Counted from the first letter of the stretch, positions 20,240 through 31,417 are shown. The stretch is 35,268 nt of DNA from Mycoplasma testudinis ATCC 43263 (GCF_000687795.1 NZ_JHXT01000017.1:1-35268); one strand, 5' to 3'. Numbers and translations: made by a program. The notes: generated by a model not told the origin, from the sequence alone.

Positions 20240-20892
20240 TTAACTGATCTCTTTATTGATTTGATTATTTTTCAAAGAATAATACCGACTATAAAAATTA
20301 TTTGAACCAAATATATTATCCATATTTTTTAATATTTTGTTGTACATATAATCCAGTTTGAAATAAGAACGTTCGGTTTTTCTTAAATAACCTTGTATAA
20401 CCCTCTCTAAATTTTTATTGAAAAACATAAAACGCCACTTTTTATAAAATCGAAGGGTGCGTTTATTAAATTTTTTGTCTTTGTTCATTCGATTCAAAAT
20501 TCATAATGAAGCCCCATATGGAAGAATTGCTCAATAAAAAACTAAAGATAGCAAAAACAAACAGAGTAAAATTACACTAGATGTTATATTAAAAGTGTTG
20601 CTTAATTGTTGTAGTGAGCTCGACAAATTCAAAAAAATTTGTTGCTGAGCAAATAAACTGTCAGCTTCTTGAAAATTAAGAGAACGATTTGCCAGTGAGA
20701 TCTGGCTACTAAAAGTGCTTGCCTGAGCAGATCATGCTCTGGAAAAATTATCGAGCACGGCAGAAGTTATATAAAGCCCTATCATCAGTAAAAGCAAACA
20801 AATATAAGATGTAAAAAAGACTCAAATATTGTAATGTTTTTTTTAGATTCTAAATCAATATAATTTTTGAATAAAAATAAATCGTTATCCAT
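20240..20892 (-). CDS. Unrecognised two-helix membrane protein, frameshifted near its start
   Basis: With one added A the product is about 217 residues. It has a cytoplasmic N-terminus (MDNDLFLFKNYIDLE), a first transmembrane helix around FFTSYICLLLLMIGLYITSA, and a polar Ser/Gln/Asn-rich outer segment of about 70 residues. A second helix (SVILLCLFLLSLVFYWAIL) and a basic C-terminal tail of about 90 residues follow. The frame from ATG 20892 (AGGG just upstream) breaks at A8 (plus-strand T8, 20837-20844). As written, the downstream frame can start at ATG 20785. Three TGA codons encode Trp. The 20951-21828 gene lies directly upstream on the same strand, so the two are probably co-transcribed. 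I know no family for it. The topology would suit an envelope component of a mobile or contact-dependent system, which is only a guess. Confidence 0.6.
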
Positions 20893-20950
20893 AATTCCCT
20901 CATACTTAAATTTGAAAATCTATAATTTTGGAGATTAATTATTAAAATCT

Positions 20951-21828
20951 CTAAGACTGAACTAAAGACAAAGCCGCGCTCAAATAATACATGCAATTTT
21001 TGATTTTTTTATTGGTATCATCTATATTATATTTAATAGAATTAGTTAAATATTGGTTGAACAAATTGTCAAGATTAGAAGAAAGTGATTTTAAATTCTT
21101 TATTCGTTTAGCAATACGTTTTTAATTAATCCTGCCAGCTTCGACTCAATAGCAACAGATGTTTTATCAATAACGCTATTTAAAGAATTTATTCCATCAG
21201 ATAATACACTTTTAACTTTTAATAATTCTTCTCTAAATGTTGTGAATGTATCTGCTAATATACTAAGACCAAAAGCAATAGGAGCAACCGGTAAAATAAA
21301 TGATAAACCAATTCCTAATTTACTCAGAATAGAAGTAAGTTCTCCAACACTATCAATTGAGGTTTGAACAGAATCCGATGAAATTTGAAGCAATTTTTTT
21401 GCATATTGTATTTTGGAAAGCATATCTGTTAAATTATAACCTTGGGGCAATACTGGCGGAACTCAAGGTTCAGGAGGAAGGAACATTTCTATATCTCCTT
21501 GGTCTGCATATGAGCCTGCTAACCCACCATATCTAGAACCACCAAACATTTGATTATTTCTACCAAAATATCTTGGTGATGCTGGATTATCTTCTTGCGC
21601 ATCCATAAACACAGTAAACAAATCAATCTTATTTTTTAAAACGTTGTTTTTGACTGGTTGCAAAGGTATAGAATATTTTCCCACTACGGTATTTTTATCT
21701 TGATTCAAAATAGAAAAATTGCTAACAGTTTTTTGTTTTATAATATGCTGAGATTTACTGTGATTTACTAAAAGAACAGCTGGACTTAAAATCGAAATAG
21801 AACATAACAAAGAAAAAGATGATCCCAT
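20951..21828 (-). CDS. Unrecognised secreted or membrane-anchored protein, frameshifted near its C-terminus
   Basis: From ATG 21828 the frame runs to TAA 21100 (242 residues, one TGA as Trp). With one added A at plus-strand T5 21119-21123, another 55 codons follow, ending SAALSLVQS at TAG 20951. The N-terminus is a signal peptide or anchor (FSLLCSISILSPAVLLV). Next come a polar region, a Gly/Asn-rich part (GGSRYGGLAGSYADQGD) and a helical C-terminal half with a hydrophobic segment LGIGLSFILPVAPIAFGLSI. Upstream of the ATG the open frame reads KIFKIWMG, nearly the same as the start of the tiny ORF at 34672. The true start may therefore be a non-ATG codon a few residues earlier. No strong ribosome site is seen. 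Function unknown. Confidence 0.6.
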
Positions 21829-21873
21829 TCAAATTTTGAAAATTTTTTAAAAAACCTCGAAATTTTTAATCTT

Positions 21874-21892
21874 AGCCCTTATCCTCAGGGCT
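21874..21892. other. Hairpin upstream of the 20951-21828 gene
   Basis: AGCCCT and AGGGCT form a perfect 6-bp GC-rich stem with a 7-base loop, about 45 bases before the minus-strand ATG. It could be a leader structure of that gene or a terminator; no T run follows directly. The rest of 21893-22125 shows no gene or clear site. Confidence 0.4.
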
Positions 21893-22125
21893 TTAGGGAA
21901 GGGTTACTATGAATGAAATTTATTTAAAACCAAAGTAACAAATATTTAATACATCTGAAAAAAAATAAAAAATAACAAATAAAAACCTGAGACCTTATTT
22001 TTGTAACCATTTAAACGTTTACACATAGTAACATTTCTCGCTTCTGTTAACCCAAAATGGTAGTAACGAAATAACTGTATAAATTAGACATCATGTTAAA
22101 ATTCAAATAACTAAGGAAAATTAAC

Positions 22126-22762
22126 GATGGCTAAGACAAAAAACTCCAAAATCATCAAAATTTGATAGTTCCAGTAAAGTTATGTGCCAATTTAACCAAT
22201 TGGTTTTGTATAAACCCGATATTTAATTAGAGTAGGGCTTCTAGTTTAATTAAATCAATGACTAAAGTTTTCTCTGAATCATTAAATGTAATTTTAAAAA
22301 CTGAGATGAAAGAACGTTTAGGATATGATTATCATGAACAATCACATGGCCTGAATTATCGAAGCGGATTTATCGAAAAAACAATAACATCATTAGTAGG
22401 TAAAATACAAATCAAGATTCCATATGACCGGAATGGTTCATTCAACCCAATCATCATGCCTAAAAGACAACGCATATTCACGGAATGTAATAATTGCTAA
22501 TTTTTTGTCTTCTAAAGGAACTGGTCGTGAAGACATCAGCAGCATCATTATAAATCTTTATAATATGTCTCTAGATCAAGACGCCATCAGTCGAATCACA
22601 GATTGGGTGTACTAGATTTAAAAGAATTTCAGATCCGACCTTTGGATAAAATTTACCAATTTTGATATATTGATGGCTTGAGGGATAGAGCCCATGAAGC
22701 AATTCCCATTTTTTGATACACTCGCTGCACTTATGGTTTTGATCGAAAAGTAAGCAGTGACA
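22126..22762 (+). pseudogene. IS256-family (mutator-type) transposase remnant
   Basis: An IS256-type transposase is recognisable across three frames. The N-terminal MAKTKNSK at 22126 stops after 13 codons. From 22258 come KTEMKERLGYDYHEQ, NYRSGFIEKTITSLVGKIQI, IPYDRNGSFNPIIMPKRQR; then, shifted, GREDISSIIINLYNMSLDQD and ISRIT; then EFQIRPLDKIYQF and YIDGLRDRAHEA in another frame. This order matches the conserved first half of the family up to the first catalytic Asp. The C-terminal half, with the other two DDE residues, is absent. Frame shifts and in-frame stops make it non-functional. It marks the right edge of the accessory island. Confidence 0.85.
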
Positions 22763-22774
22763 CTGCTTACTTTT
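22746..22774. terminator. Strong bidirectional terminator-like palindrome
   Basis: AAAAGTAAGCAGTG and CACTGCTTACTTTT form a perfect 14-bp inverted repeat around one base. T runs lie at both ends, so it can act in both directions. It is placed to end the APC permease gene at 22849 on the minus strand. Confidence 0.8.
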
Positions 22775-22848
22775 CCTTGGTACTAAATGTCCGTGTAACA
22801 ATCGCTATTAATATTTTTTAATATTATATGCTTTAAAAACTAAATTCT

Positions 22849-24471
22849 TTATTTGGCTTTTAAATTTAATTCATAATGATCCAAGTGCATGTACCCGCCA
22901 GTTTTCTTGACTAGTAAATGATTAATCAAGGGAAGTGTAAAAAACCAAACAACTAACACTCAAAATACAACTGCATCTTGATATACTCTTCACCCGTTGT
23001 TTATATCCGGATTTTTAAAAAATAACCCCGCTCCCGAATTTGAAAACGGTTGCTGGGAAGCTAAAACAATATTTTGATAAAAAAACATGTAAACAAAAAC
23101 TGCAAAGATAGCTAAAGAAGAAATCGGAGCAGCAAATCAAAACCCCCACACGCGATGACATTGTTTTTTTGTAAAGCGGTCAACAAACGCAGCAGCAATA
23201 ATAGAAGCATAAACTAGAAAGAACAAAAGAACTTGAATATTAGTCATACTATCAACCAATGAATCGGTATTTAGAATTGTTCCAGAAACTCCTACACAAA
23301 TCGATAAAAAACTAACGGTTAACAAAAGCAAAAGCAAAGTGCCGCTGTGAACTTTTTTGTGGTTCATAGTTTGCAAATGTCTTCAGCCGACAATTTGGCC
23401 TTCTTCTATTAAAGATTCAAACCCTTTAACAGCTGAAAAACTAATTCCGTTAACAACACCTAAAGCACTAATGCTAACTAAGAACTTAATAAAAATATCT
23501 AATGCGTTACGACTAAATGTTGCATTACTAGCCGAATCAGGGATTAATGTCGCTAGAATTTTACCAACATCTCCAAAACCTGTAAGCCCAGATCCTATAG
23601 AAATAACAATATAGATTAACGAAGCAATAATAATAGCAATAATCATTACGAAAGGAATTGTTCGTTGGGGGTTTTTAGCAATTTTTGCTAAGTTCCCAAC
23701 ATTTGTGTACCCATCAAAAGAGAAAAAAACTGCCGGGAAAGAAACGAATATTCCTTGTACACTTATTCAACTAGAAGAAGGAGTTAAAAAGTTTGAGGCA
23801 GAATTTTCTTGAACACTTGATTCATACAACTTAAGTAAATCACTATTTTGGAGGTTGGGTCGATCTAAAATGTGGGCTTGATTAACCCCAATCAGCCCCA
23901 CAATAAACACCACAGATAGGGCAATGACTTTGAAAACTGTAGTGAAATTTTGAAAAAGCCCAGATGCTTTCAAAGAAAAAACATTTAAAAGAATAAAACT
24001 AACAGAAACAATAATTCCGCCTAAAAAAATGTAGCCAAAAGAAACTTTTCCAGAAACTTGACCATTAACAGCTAAATCTAAAGCGTTGTATATTCCTTCA
24101 ACTGCCAGAAAAGGAAGAACCGCCATTGAAATTACATAATAAAAAAGTGAATGATTAAAACGGACAAAACGTCCAAACCTTTTTCCTACTAATTGCTCAC
24201 TCCAACCAGCCAGGCCAGAAGAAGAAATTCGAGAAGAGGAAACCTCTGCAAAAGATAATGCAGCAAGAAAAGTAATTACAGCACCTAAAATTCATGTAAT
24301 TAGCATACTTCAAAAAGAAAAAGTACCACTAAAACCAGCGGCGTCTGCACCCTGTGCTTGAAAGTCTACAATTGATACATTTTTTAAAAAAATGCCAATC
24401 CCCACAACACTTCCTAAAGCCATTGTTAATGCGGTAAAAAAACCAATTTTTCGAGCGCTTTGAATATTCAT
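22849..24471 (-). CDS. APC-superfamily amino acid permease (paralogue A)
   Basis: This is a 540-residue membrane transporter with about 12 helices. The N-terminal part IQSARKIGFFTALTMALGS then VVGIGIFLKN carries the APC GxGIF signature. SFAEVSSSRISSSGLAGW is the conserved loop after helix 2, and FFSFDGYTNVGNLA the helix-6 region. It reads many TGA codons as Trp without a break. ATG 24471 is chosen because AAGGAAAG precedes it. It is a close paralogue of the next gene upstream; both share for example FVDRFTKKQCHRVWGFW. With arcA in the same cluster, arginine/ornithine exchange or arginine uptake is a reasonable guess, but specificity cannot be read from the sequence. The 22746-22774 palindrome ends the gene. 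Confidence 0.88.
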
Positions 24472-24530
24472 AAAACTTTCCTTACAGAAATTAATCAAAA
24501 AAATCTATTGTCTTCCATCAACACAAAAAA

Positions 24531-24564
24531 ATAAACCGAAAACTTTTCCAAGCAAACGGTTTAT
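24531..24564 (-). terminator. Terminator after APC permease paralogue B
   Basis: On the minus strand ATAAACCG pairs with CGGTTTAT and is followed by a run of seven T. It lies 40 bases beyond the stop of the permease at 24603, so paralogues A and B are probably separate transcripts. Confidence 0.75.
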
Positions 24565-24602
24565 ATTTCTAACTACTAATCAAGTTTACAAAGTCAAAGA
24601 AA

Positions 24603-26240
24603 TTAAACCGTAATTACGTTTAATTGCGTTGCAACTTTATTAAACTCATTTTTAGCATCATTGCCATATCCGCCTGTTTTTTTAATAACAAAGTGGTTAA
24701 CTACAGGCATTACAATAAAGATTATTAATAATACTCAGAACAAAATTGTATTTTGTCAATTGAATCATGGATTATTAGTAAAGAATAATCCGTTCCCAGT
24801 TCTTGCGAATGGGTTCTGAGCGGGATCAACGATATTTGAAACAAAGAATTGGTATGCAAAGGCAGCGTAAATACAAACTGCTGCAATTGGAGCTGCTACT
24901 CAAAATCCCCAGACCCGATGACATTGTTTTTTAGTAAAACGATCAACAAAAGCTAAAGTAATAACAATTGCATAAACTAAAAAGAAGAACAATACCGGGA
25001 TATTTGTTATTGAATCAGACAAAGCGTCTGTATTGTATATTGATCCAAAAATTCCAACAACAATAAAGTAAACACCAGAAGTTAAAGCCATTAAAATTAA
25101 AGTTCCTGAATGTTTAGTTTTATTATTCATTTTTTGCAAGAATTGGTATCCCATTACTTGCCCTTCTTCGATTAGCGATTCATTGCTTTTGATTGTTACA
25201 AGAGTCAAGGTGTTAACCACCCCAAAAGCACTTAAACTAATAAATACCAAAATGAAGATAGCTAAACCTTGGCGGGCCATAGCAACATTAGCGGCTGTAC
25301 TTGGAATTAAAGTTTGCATTATATCTGATGCATTACCAAACCCAGTCAAACCTGCTCCAACTGAAATAACGATGTAAATTACTGCTGCAATAATAATTCC
25401 AAAAACTATCGCAAGAGGAATATTGCGGTGTGGATTTTTAACATCATCAGCCATATTCCCAACTGTAACATAAGCATCAAAAGTAAAGAAAACGGCCGGC
25501 AAAGCACTAAACATCCCACCAACGTTGAATGTAGAAACTGGTAATAGCCCTGGAACGTGAGCCGGAGCTTGAGCTAAAGGACTCGCGTTTACTTCTGCAG
25601 CTGTTTTTCCAAAAACGTCTGATTGATTAGCATTTATTAACCCAATAATAAACACCAATACTAAAGGAACAATTTTGAAAAAGATTGAAGCGTACTGAAA
25701 AACAGCTGAAGATTTAGTAGCAAATAAGTTCAAAGCAATAAACGATACCAAAATTATTGCGCCGCCTAAAAAGATATAACCAAAATGAACTTGGCCAGAA
25801 GAACGACCATTAACTCCGATATCTATTGCACTGTATAAACCTTGAACAGCTAAAAAAGGTAAAGCGGCAACTAAAATAGCGTAGTAGAAAGTCGTATGAT
25901 TAAAACGTACAAAGCGCCCAAATCTTCTCCCTCCTAATTGTTCACTTCATCCCGCCAAGCCGGCTTTAGAAGCCCTTGATGTTGAAACTTCAGCAAAAGA
26001 TAAAGCGGCAAAAAAAGTAATCACAGCGCCAACGATTCACGAAACTAAAACAGAATAAAACGAAAAAGTTCCGAATTCACCTGGAATTGGATCGCCTGCT
26101 CCATTTACCGGTTGAGGAATAATAGTTGCAAAGTTAACAACAGACAAGTTTTTTAAGAAAATCCCAATTCCGACAACATTACCAATTACTACTGCTAATG
26201 CTGCCCAAAATCCAAGTTTTCTCGCAGACTGGACTTTCAT
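24603..26240 (-). CDS. APC-superfamily amino acid permease (paralogue B)
   Basis: This is a 545-residue transporter with about 12 helices, a tandem paralogue of the gene at 22849. The start is MKVQSARKLGFWAALAVVIG followed by NVVGIGIFLKN; then come SFAEVSTSRASKAGLAGW, FFTFDAYVTVGNMADDVKNP and SLIEEGQVMGYQFLQKM. It differs from paralogue A mainly in loops, with a longer loop after helix 1 (IIPQPVNGAGDPIPGEFG). Several TGA codons encode Trp. ATG 26240 matches the paralogue's start; the nearest AAAGG is about 13 bases upstream, rather far. A role with ArcA in arginine or ornithine transport is inferred from position only. Confidence 0.88.
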
Positions 26241-26407
26241 ATTTTTATTAAATAACCTTTCAAAGAAAATTTGTAAACAACAATTTATTAAAAATTGAAA
26301 AAACAATCAATCGGAGTTTTTTTCTTGTTCAATCAAATTCTTTTGGAAACAAGACATTTACATTAATTTACTACTTGGTTTCTAAAAGAAAAAGAAGGAA
26401 AAAGAAA

Positions 26408-26441
26408 AATACCCAAAGCGATTCTAAGTCTTTAAGGTATT
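26408..26441 (-). terminator. Terminator after APC permease C
   Basis: On the minus strand AATACC...AAAG pairs with CTTT...GGTATT, with a small internal bulge, and is followed by TTTTTC. It lies about 120 bases past the stop at 26562. The rest of the 320-base gap 26241-26561 shows no gene and no clear promoter. Confidence 0.6.
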
Positions 26442-26561
26442 CTTATCACCGAATTGATTGTTCAAATTATACATATAGAACTTAAAAAGTAAAAAAATAT
26501 TTATTTCTTACTTCAAGTATCGTTGGGTTCCAGATTTAAAAAATAATTGAAATTAAAAATC

Positions 26562-28304
26562 TTAAGAAACTTTAAAATGTTCTTTTTGTCATGCTTCATA
26601 TTTTTCTAAAGAACCAAATTTTTTAATGTTCATAACGTTTTCTAAAAAACTCACCAAAAAAGTAAAAAAGGCATAGATTAATAAAACAACAACTGTTACG
26701 ATTCTAGAAACAACAATATCAAGATAACTAGAACCATTGGCATAAAATCGCTCGTGTGGATTAACTTGTGACAACAAGAACATATCAAGAATTGGCATCA
26801 CTATAGTTATTCCCATCGAGATAGTAACAATAATCACAGAAATAATAGCCATGGGCTTAAAATAAGATTTTTGATCTGTAATTATTTTTTTGGTTTTTCG
26901 GTTTTTCAGTCCACCATAAATCGAAGCAGCAATAAATGAAAAAGCAAAAACAGATGTCCAGGTGGCCATTAAATCTGCAAAATTATATAACCGATCCAAA
27001 CCAATTCCATACCCTGCATAAGAATCACTTTGAATATAACCTAAGCCACCAATAATAGTAAACACGATAGCAATAGGGACGTATATTGAAACTGTATATC
27101 TTATTCCAATCTTGGGACAATTAGGATTTAGTTTATTGATATATTTAATAGCGAATGGTAATTCACCTTCTTTTAACAAATCTTCGGTAAATCTAGGAAA
27201 TCATAATGCTGATCCATTAATAATTCCTAAAATTCCAAAAGCTATTCCTAAGCTAATAATCCCAAACAAAACTCTACCAGGAATCCCTTCGTGTCCAAAA
27301 GCCCGCATCATATTTTCTTTCATAGCATAGAAACTACCGCCATTAATTGTCATGCTGACAGCTAAAATAACATAAATTAAAGTGGTTATTCCAAGGCCAA
27401 CTAAAATTGTGTATGGTGTTTTCTTTGGTTCGCGCATTTCTGATTGAAGCCCAGCGGTTATGTAAAAACCATCGAAGGCAAAGAAAATCGCTCCAACCGC
27501 AAGAAATAAACCAAGGCCCGGAACAAAAGCTTGTAATGATGCTCCGTTAGCTAGGGACGATAAAAACGACAAACTTGATTTACTGCCATTTGCCTGAACT
27601 ACATCAACAGAAAAAGACGGTGGATTAACTACCAACGAAGAAACTTTATCTACTGTTTGGTTGGGCAGTATTCCAGCCAAAACAAAACCAACAATAGCCA
27701 CTAAGGCCAATGGCAAAAATTTGACAGAAGTAATTATTTTATTTTGCATATTTCCCACTCTTGAAGACATGCCGGTTACAAAAATGAAATAAATTGAAAG
27801 AAAAATTGCAATTAATCCTCAGATTGCTCAATCCGCGTTAGTTCCAATAACTAAAGGTGAAGCATCAGCGTGGATAAAAGACCCGATGCCATCTTGAAAA
27901 GAAACTAATGCGTATAGTGGCATAAAAAAATAGGTTAATGGCGCATACACATAAAACATAAAGTTTTTCGATGCTTTAAAAACCATTCGACTATTAAAAA
28001 CTTTCGTCCACCCTATCATTGATAAATTATCATTACGGGCAGAGCCAATTTCAACAAGTGCCAATCCCATAGCAATTACTGAAATGGCACTAACTATTCA
28101 TGAGAAGATGGCCAAAATGAGTGAGGATTGTGATAAGTCTAAAACTGTTTGAGATTTAAAAAAAATACCTGCACCAATTGATGATCCCATCACAATTAAC
28201 ATCGCCGCAAAAAATGAAATTTTTTTAGATGTTGGTGCAGCATTAATTCCTGCTAGCCGGGGCTTTACTGATTCATTAAATTGAGTAATAGAACTTTCAT
28301 TCAT
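26562..28304 (-). CDS. APC-superfamily amino acid permease C (more distant member)
   Basis: This is a 580-residue transporter with 12 or more helices and a 30-residue polar N-terminus. The APC signature is ISFFAAMLIVMGSSIGAGIFF; ALVEIGSARNDNLSMIGW is the loop after helix 2, and FFAFDGFYITAGLQSEMREP the helix-6 region. It is clearly less similar to paralogues A and B than they are to each other. ATG 28304 follows AAGGAA at good spacing. TGA encodes Trp at several sites. It is the first gene after arcA on the same strand, so arginine or ornithine transport is likely but not shown. Confidence 0.85.
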
Positions 28305-28320
28305 AAGAATTCCTTATTAG

Positions 28321-28383
28321 TAAAACAAATGTTTTATTTTTAAATAGATATTAGTGTATTGAATAAAGTCTAGATAACTAGAC
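28321..28383 (-). promoter_or_regulatory. Two palindromes in the leader of APC permease C
   Basis: TAAAACAAATGTTTTA (28321-28336) is a 7-bp palindrome 17 bases before the ATG, and GTCTAG-ATAA-CTAGAC (28368-28383) is a perfect 6-bp one. Such sites could bind a regulator. The rest of the 310-base gap up to arcA has no gene; a weak TTTACA/TGTAAA hairpin near 28590 could end arcA transcription. Confidence 0.35.
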
Positions 28384-28614
28384 AAATAAATTAATTAAAA
28401 GAATGTAGGCCGTGGGCCCGTTTGACATTCAATTTTAAAAATTTATAAAGATGGATGATTTTAATTTCAAGGGCATAGAAAAACATATGTGTTTTGTAAA
28501 AACAGCATTTTTTTAAGTGATTTAAAAAGAAATTTAAATGAAATAACATATGTAACCTATAGTTGAAATTATTGCTATATAGTTTACACCATCATTTGTA
28601 AATTTGGTACTTTT

Positions 28615-29814
28615 TTAATTTTCTTCTCGAATCAAAGGCATTGATAAACAACGCGCGGACCCCATTGCTAACGAGAGTTGGTTACCGCTGAAACTCAATA
28701 CTTTAACCCCAGCTTTTTCTAATGCTCTTTGAGTTTTAATATTTCGGTCATAACCAACAACAACCCCAGGAGCAAGAGCTAAATAATTTGTAGCGTCGAA
28801 ATGTGTTTCCAGATCAATATCTAATTGGTCAGCACCAACATCACCTACAGGAATTAAAATAGGTTCTTTTTTAATAATCATTCTTAACATTGCTTTTAAG
28901 GTATTGTGTTTTTCAACTGCTTCAAGTTTACGTTTTTTTAAATCAATAACTCAAAATTTTAAGGTATGTAAAATATTTGGAGAATAAATGAATTTATCGT
29001 AGTCAACCATAGTAAGCCAAGTATCTAAATGCATTAAATGTGGCAATGGTGGAACGTTAACAATCACAATCTTTTCAAATTTATTGTTGGGGTTTGATTG
29101 AATTTTTTTAGCTAACAGCAAACATGCTTGCATGTTCGTTCGTTCGCTATTTCCAACAACCAAGGTTTTTGGATTATAAACAAAAATGTCTCCACCTTCA
29201 ATTGTGGCTTTTGAATTTTTTGAGTCAAAATATTTAATAACATCTTTATATTTGGGGTGATTTTGAAAAATAAATTCTGTTAATAAAGCTTCTCGCCTTC
29301 TTGTTGGGTGCTTCATCGTACTTAAAGAGATAGCTGAACCAACACAGGCAAAAGTATCTCTTGCAAAACAAAGATTTGGCATAGGATCAACTAGTAAAGC
29401 AGAAGGGGTTTTAAGATTTAATTCCTTCGCTCTAATTCCAGATATCATTTTACGAATCATGGCCTTGGTAGAAAATTGAGTTAAATAATTACGCAGAATC
29501 ATTCGGTTTTTATCTGTTAATTTAGGCACGGAATTATCTAACCAATTATTAATAAAAGCTTCTTTTTTATTAGAATCGACTGCTTCGTAAGTTTCGGTAA
29601 TCAAATCCACTATTTGAATCACTTTTACGCCGTAATCGTTCAATATTTTAATGAATTTAAGATGTTCTTTTCGTGCAACTTCCGGCTCTAAAACAGCAGA
29701 AGTTAACAATTCCTGAAGACGACTTGGAGCGACATTATGTAATTCCTCACCTGGTGTGTGAACCACTACTTCTTTTAATTTTCCAACTTCGCTATATACG
29801 TTTATGTTCTTCAC
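28615..29814 (-). CDS. arcA: Arginine deiminase
   Basis: ArcA hydrolyses arginine to citrulline and ammonia, the first step of the arginine dihydrolase pathway that many mycoplasmas use for ATP. The 399-residue protein has the family motifs: NVYSEVGKLKEVVVHTPG at the start, PNLCFARDTFA (usually PNLYFTRDPFA), EGGDIFVYN, the catalytic-His region LMHLDTWLTMVD, and GNQLSLAMGSARCLSMP with the nucleophilic Cys at about 389. One TGA is read as Trp. The start codon is GTG at 29814; no better ATG exists. It lies 37 bases after the preceding unknown gene, so both may share a transcript. arcB and arcC are not in this window. Confidence 0.95.
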
Positions 29815-29851
29815 TTTAAATCTCTATTTAAACTATAAATTAGGTGACTAA

Positions 29852-31417
29852 TTAATTCAGTTTCTTCTCTTTTTTTGTTTTCTTTTCGAATTTTTTTGCC
29901 ATCTTTGATAAATCTGGCGGTGATCATTTTATTTTTTCAAAAACGACGAAAGGATTTGGTTTTTTATCATTTTCTGATTTAACACGAATAGCAATTTCTA
30001 AAATCTCATTAAAATCAGCAACATCTCGTACACCTGTACTCCAATATGCAACTAATTCAGCTTCAAAACCTTTTGGCGCAGTACAAGGGATATCTTCGTA
30101 GTGATCTCAATATTCTTCATTATCTTCGAAATTTCCCTTCGCTAATTTGTTAATATATTCAACAATAGTCAATTCTGATTTTTTATTTTTTTCATTTAAA
30201 AGCACACTTTCAGTCAATAATAAAGGATCTAATTTAGCAAGACTAGCCTTTTCGTCAAGATCAAAAGATGGCATTACAAAGGTCTGATATTTCATTTTTC
30301 TAGCAAGGCGCTTTAAAAAATAATCTTTTCGATCATCGCCCGCAAAAACTTTATACATTTGAGTAAAATTGATTTTTGCAACATTTTTTCAAAGCATTGG
30401 TGACTGTTCATTTTCTTGTTCTTCATCTCCAAAATAAAGCTTAGCACGCATGGTGGCATAAGATTGGAACTGGTGGCTTTCCACGAGCGCTTGACCTATT
30501 TTTGCATTTCCCAAAAGAAGTTCAAAAATTTTGCCTAGATATTTAATTAAACCTTGGGTTCGATCTTTGCTTTTTAAAATTTTCGTAATATTATCTTGGA
30601 ATTCGTCAACCCCTACACCATCTCCTTCTTTGTTAGTAGGAACATTAAAAGCAAAAGCATCGATATTATCAGATATTTCTTCAAGTGATGGTCGTGTGCT
30701 TTGATTATCAATTAATTCAAAAGTCAATCAAGTGGATGTTTCGTAAATTGGTTCTTGTTCTGAGTCACAAAATATCAATAACAAATCTAAGAAAACCTTT
30801 TGATTTTCTTCTCTAATTCGATAAGCTTCAAACTCGACTTTAAATAACGAAAGTGCCATTTCAGAAATGGTTTTTCGGATACTTTTGGAATTTTCTTTAG
30901 AAAGTGTTTTAGAGGTTATTTTTAAGTTAGCTATTAAATTTTGAAAATCCCGAATTGATTCATCTTGGCTAAGTTTTAAAAAATCTTTTGAATTGGCGTA
31001 ATAAGGAGCTAAAACATCAAGGTTGTTCAGTTTTCTTAATTGATTTAGCAAAGGAATCAAACCAGTTATTTCTTCTGGTATATTATTTTGAAAGCCTTTT
31101 ATGATGATGGCTGCAGATTCACGTTTTTTGTTCTTGGGATTATTTATGGAAATATCCACAATAAACTCAGTGCGATTAAAGTTAAAACCAAAATATTTTA
31201 TGAGACGAACTTCGCAATTATCAAGTGATTCTTTAAATTTAGGTTCTAACAAACTACATAAATTTTTTGTTAAAACTTTGCTTTCATAGACATCTAAAAA
31301 TGAGAGCATTTGAAATAAAAGTTCTTCTTGAGGGATAGAGTTTTTCAAACGGAAAATTTGTCTATCCAAATTAATATTTAGTTTTCCGTTTTCATTAAAA
31401 TATTGAGGGAAGTACAT
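29852..31417 (-). CDS. Unrecognised 521-residue cytoplasmic protein
   Basis: The frame is intact with four TGA-Trp codons and runs from ATG 31417 (AAGGA nine bases upstream) to TAA 29852. There is no signal peptide or membrane segment. The composition is charged, with long helical stretches, an acidic middle (GDGVGVDEFQD, FGDEEQENEQSP) and a very lysine-rich C-terminus (KKFEKKTKKEKKLN) that could bind nucleic acid. I recognise no domain. Its place is 37 bases before arcA and after the terminator of the ribonucleotide reductase gene. Nothing in the sequence links it to either pathway. Confidence 0.7.

Noticed and set aside
22571-22801. Minus-strand open frame of 76 codons over the IS256 remnant
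   Set aside because: It is antisense to recognisable transposase segments and runs through the strong terminator palindrome.
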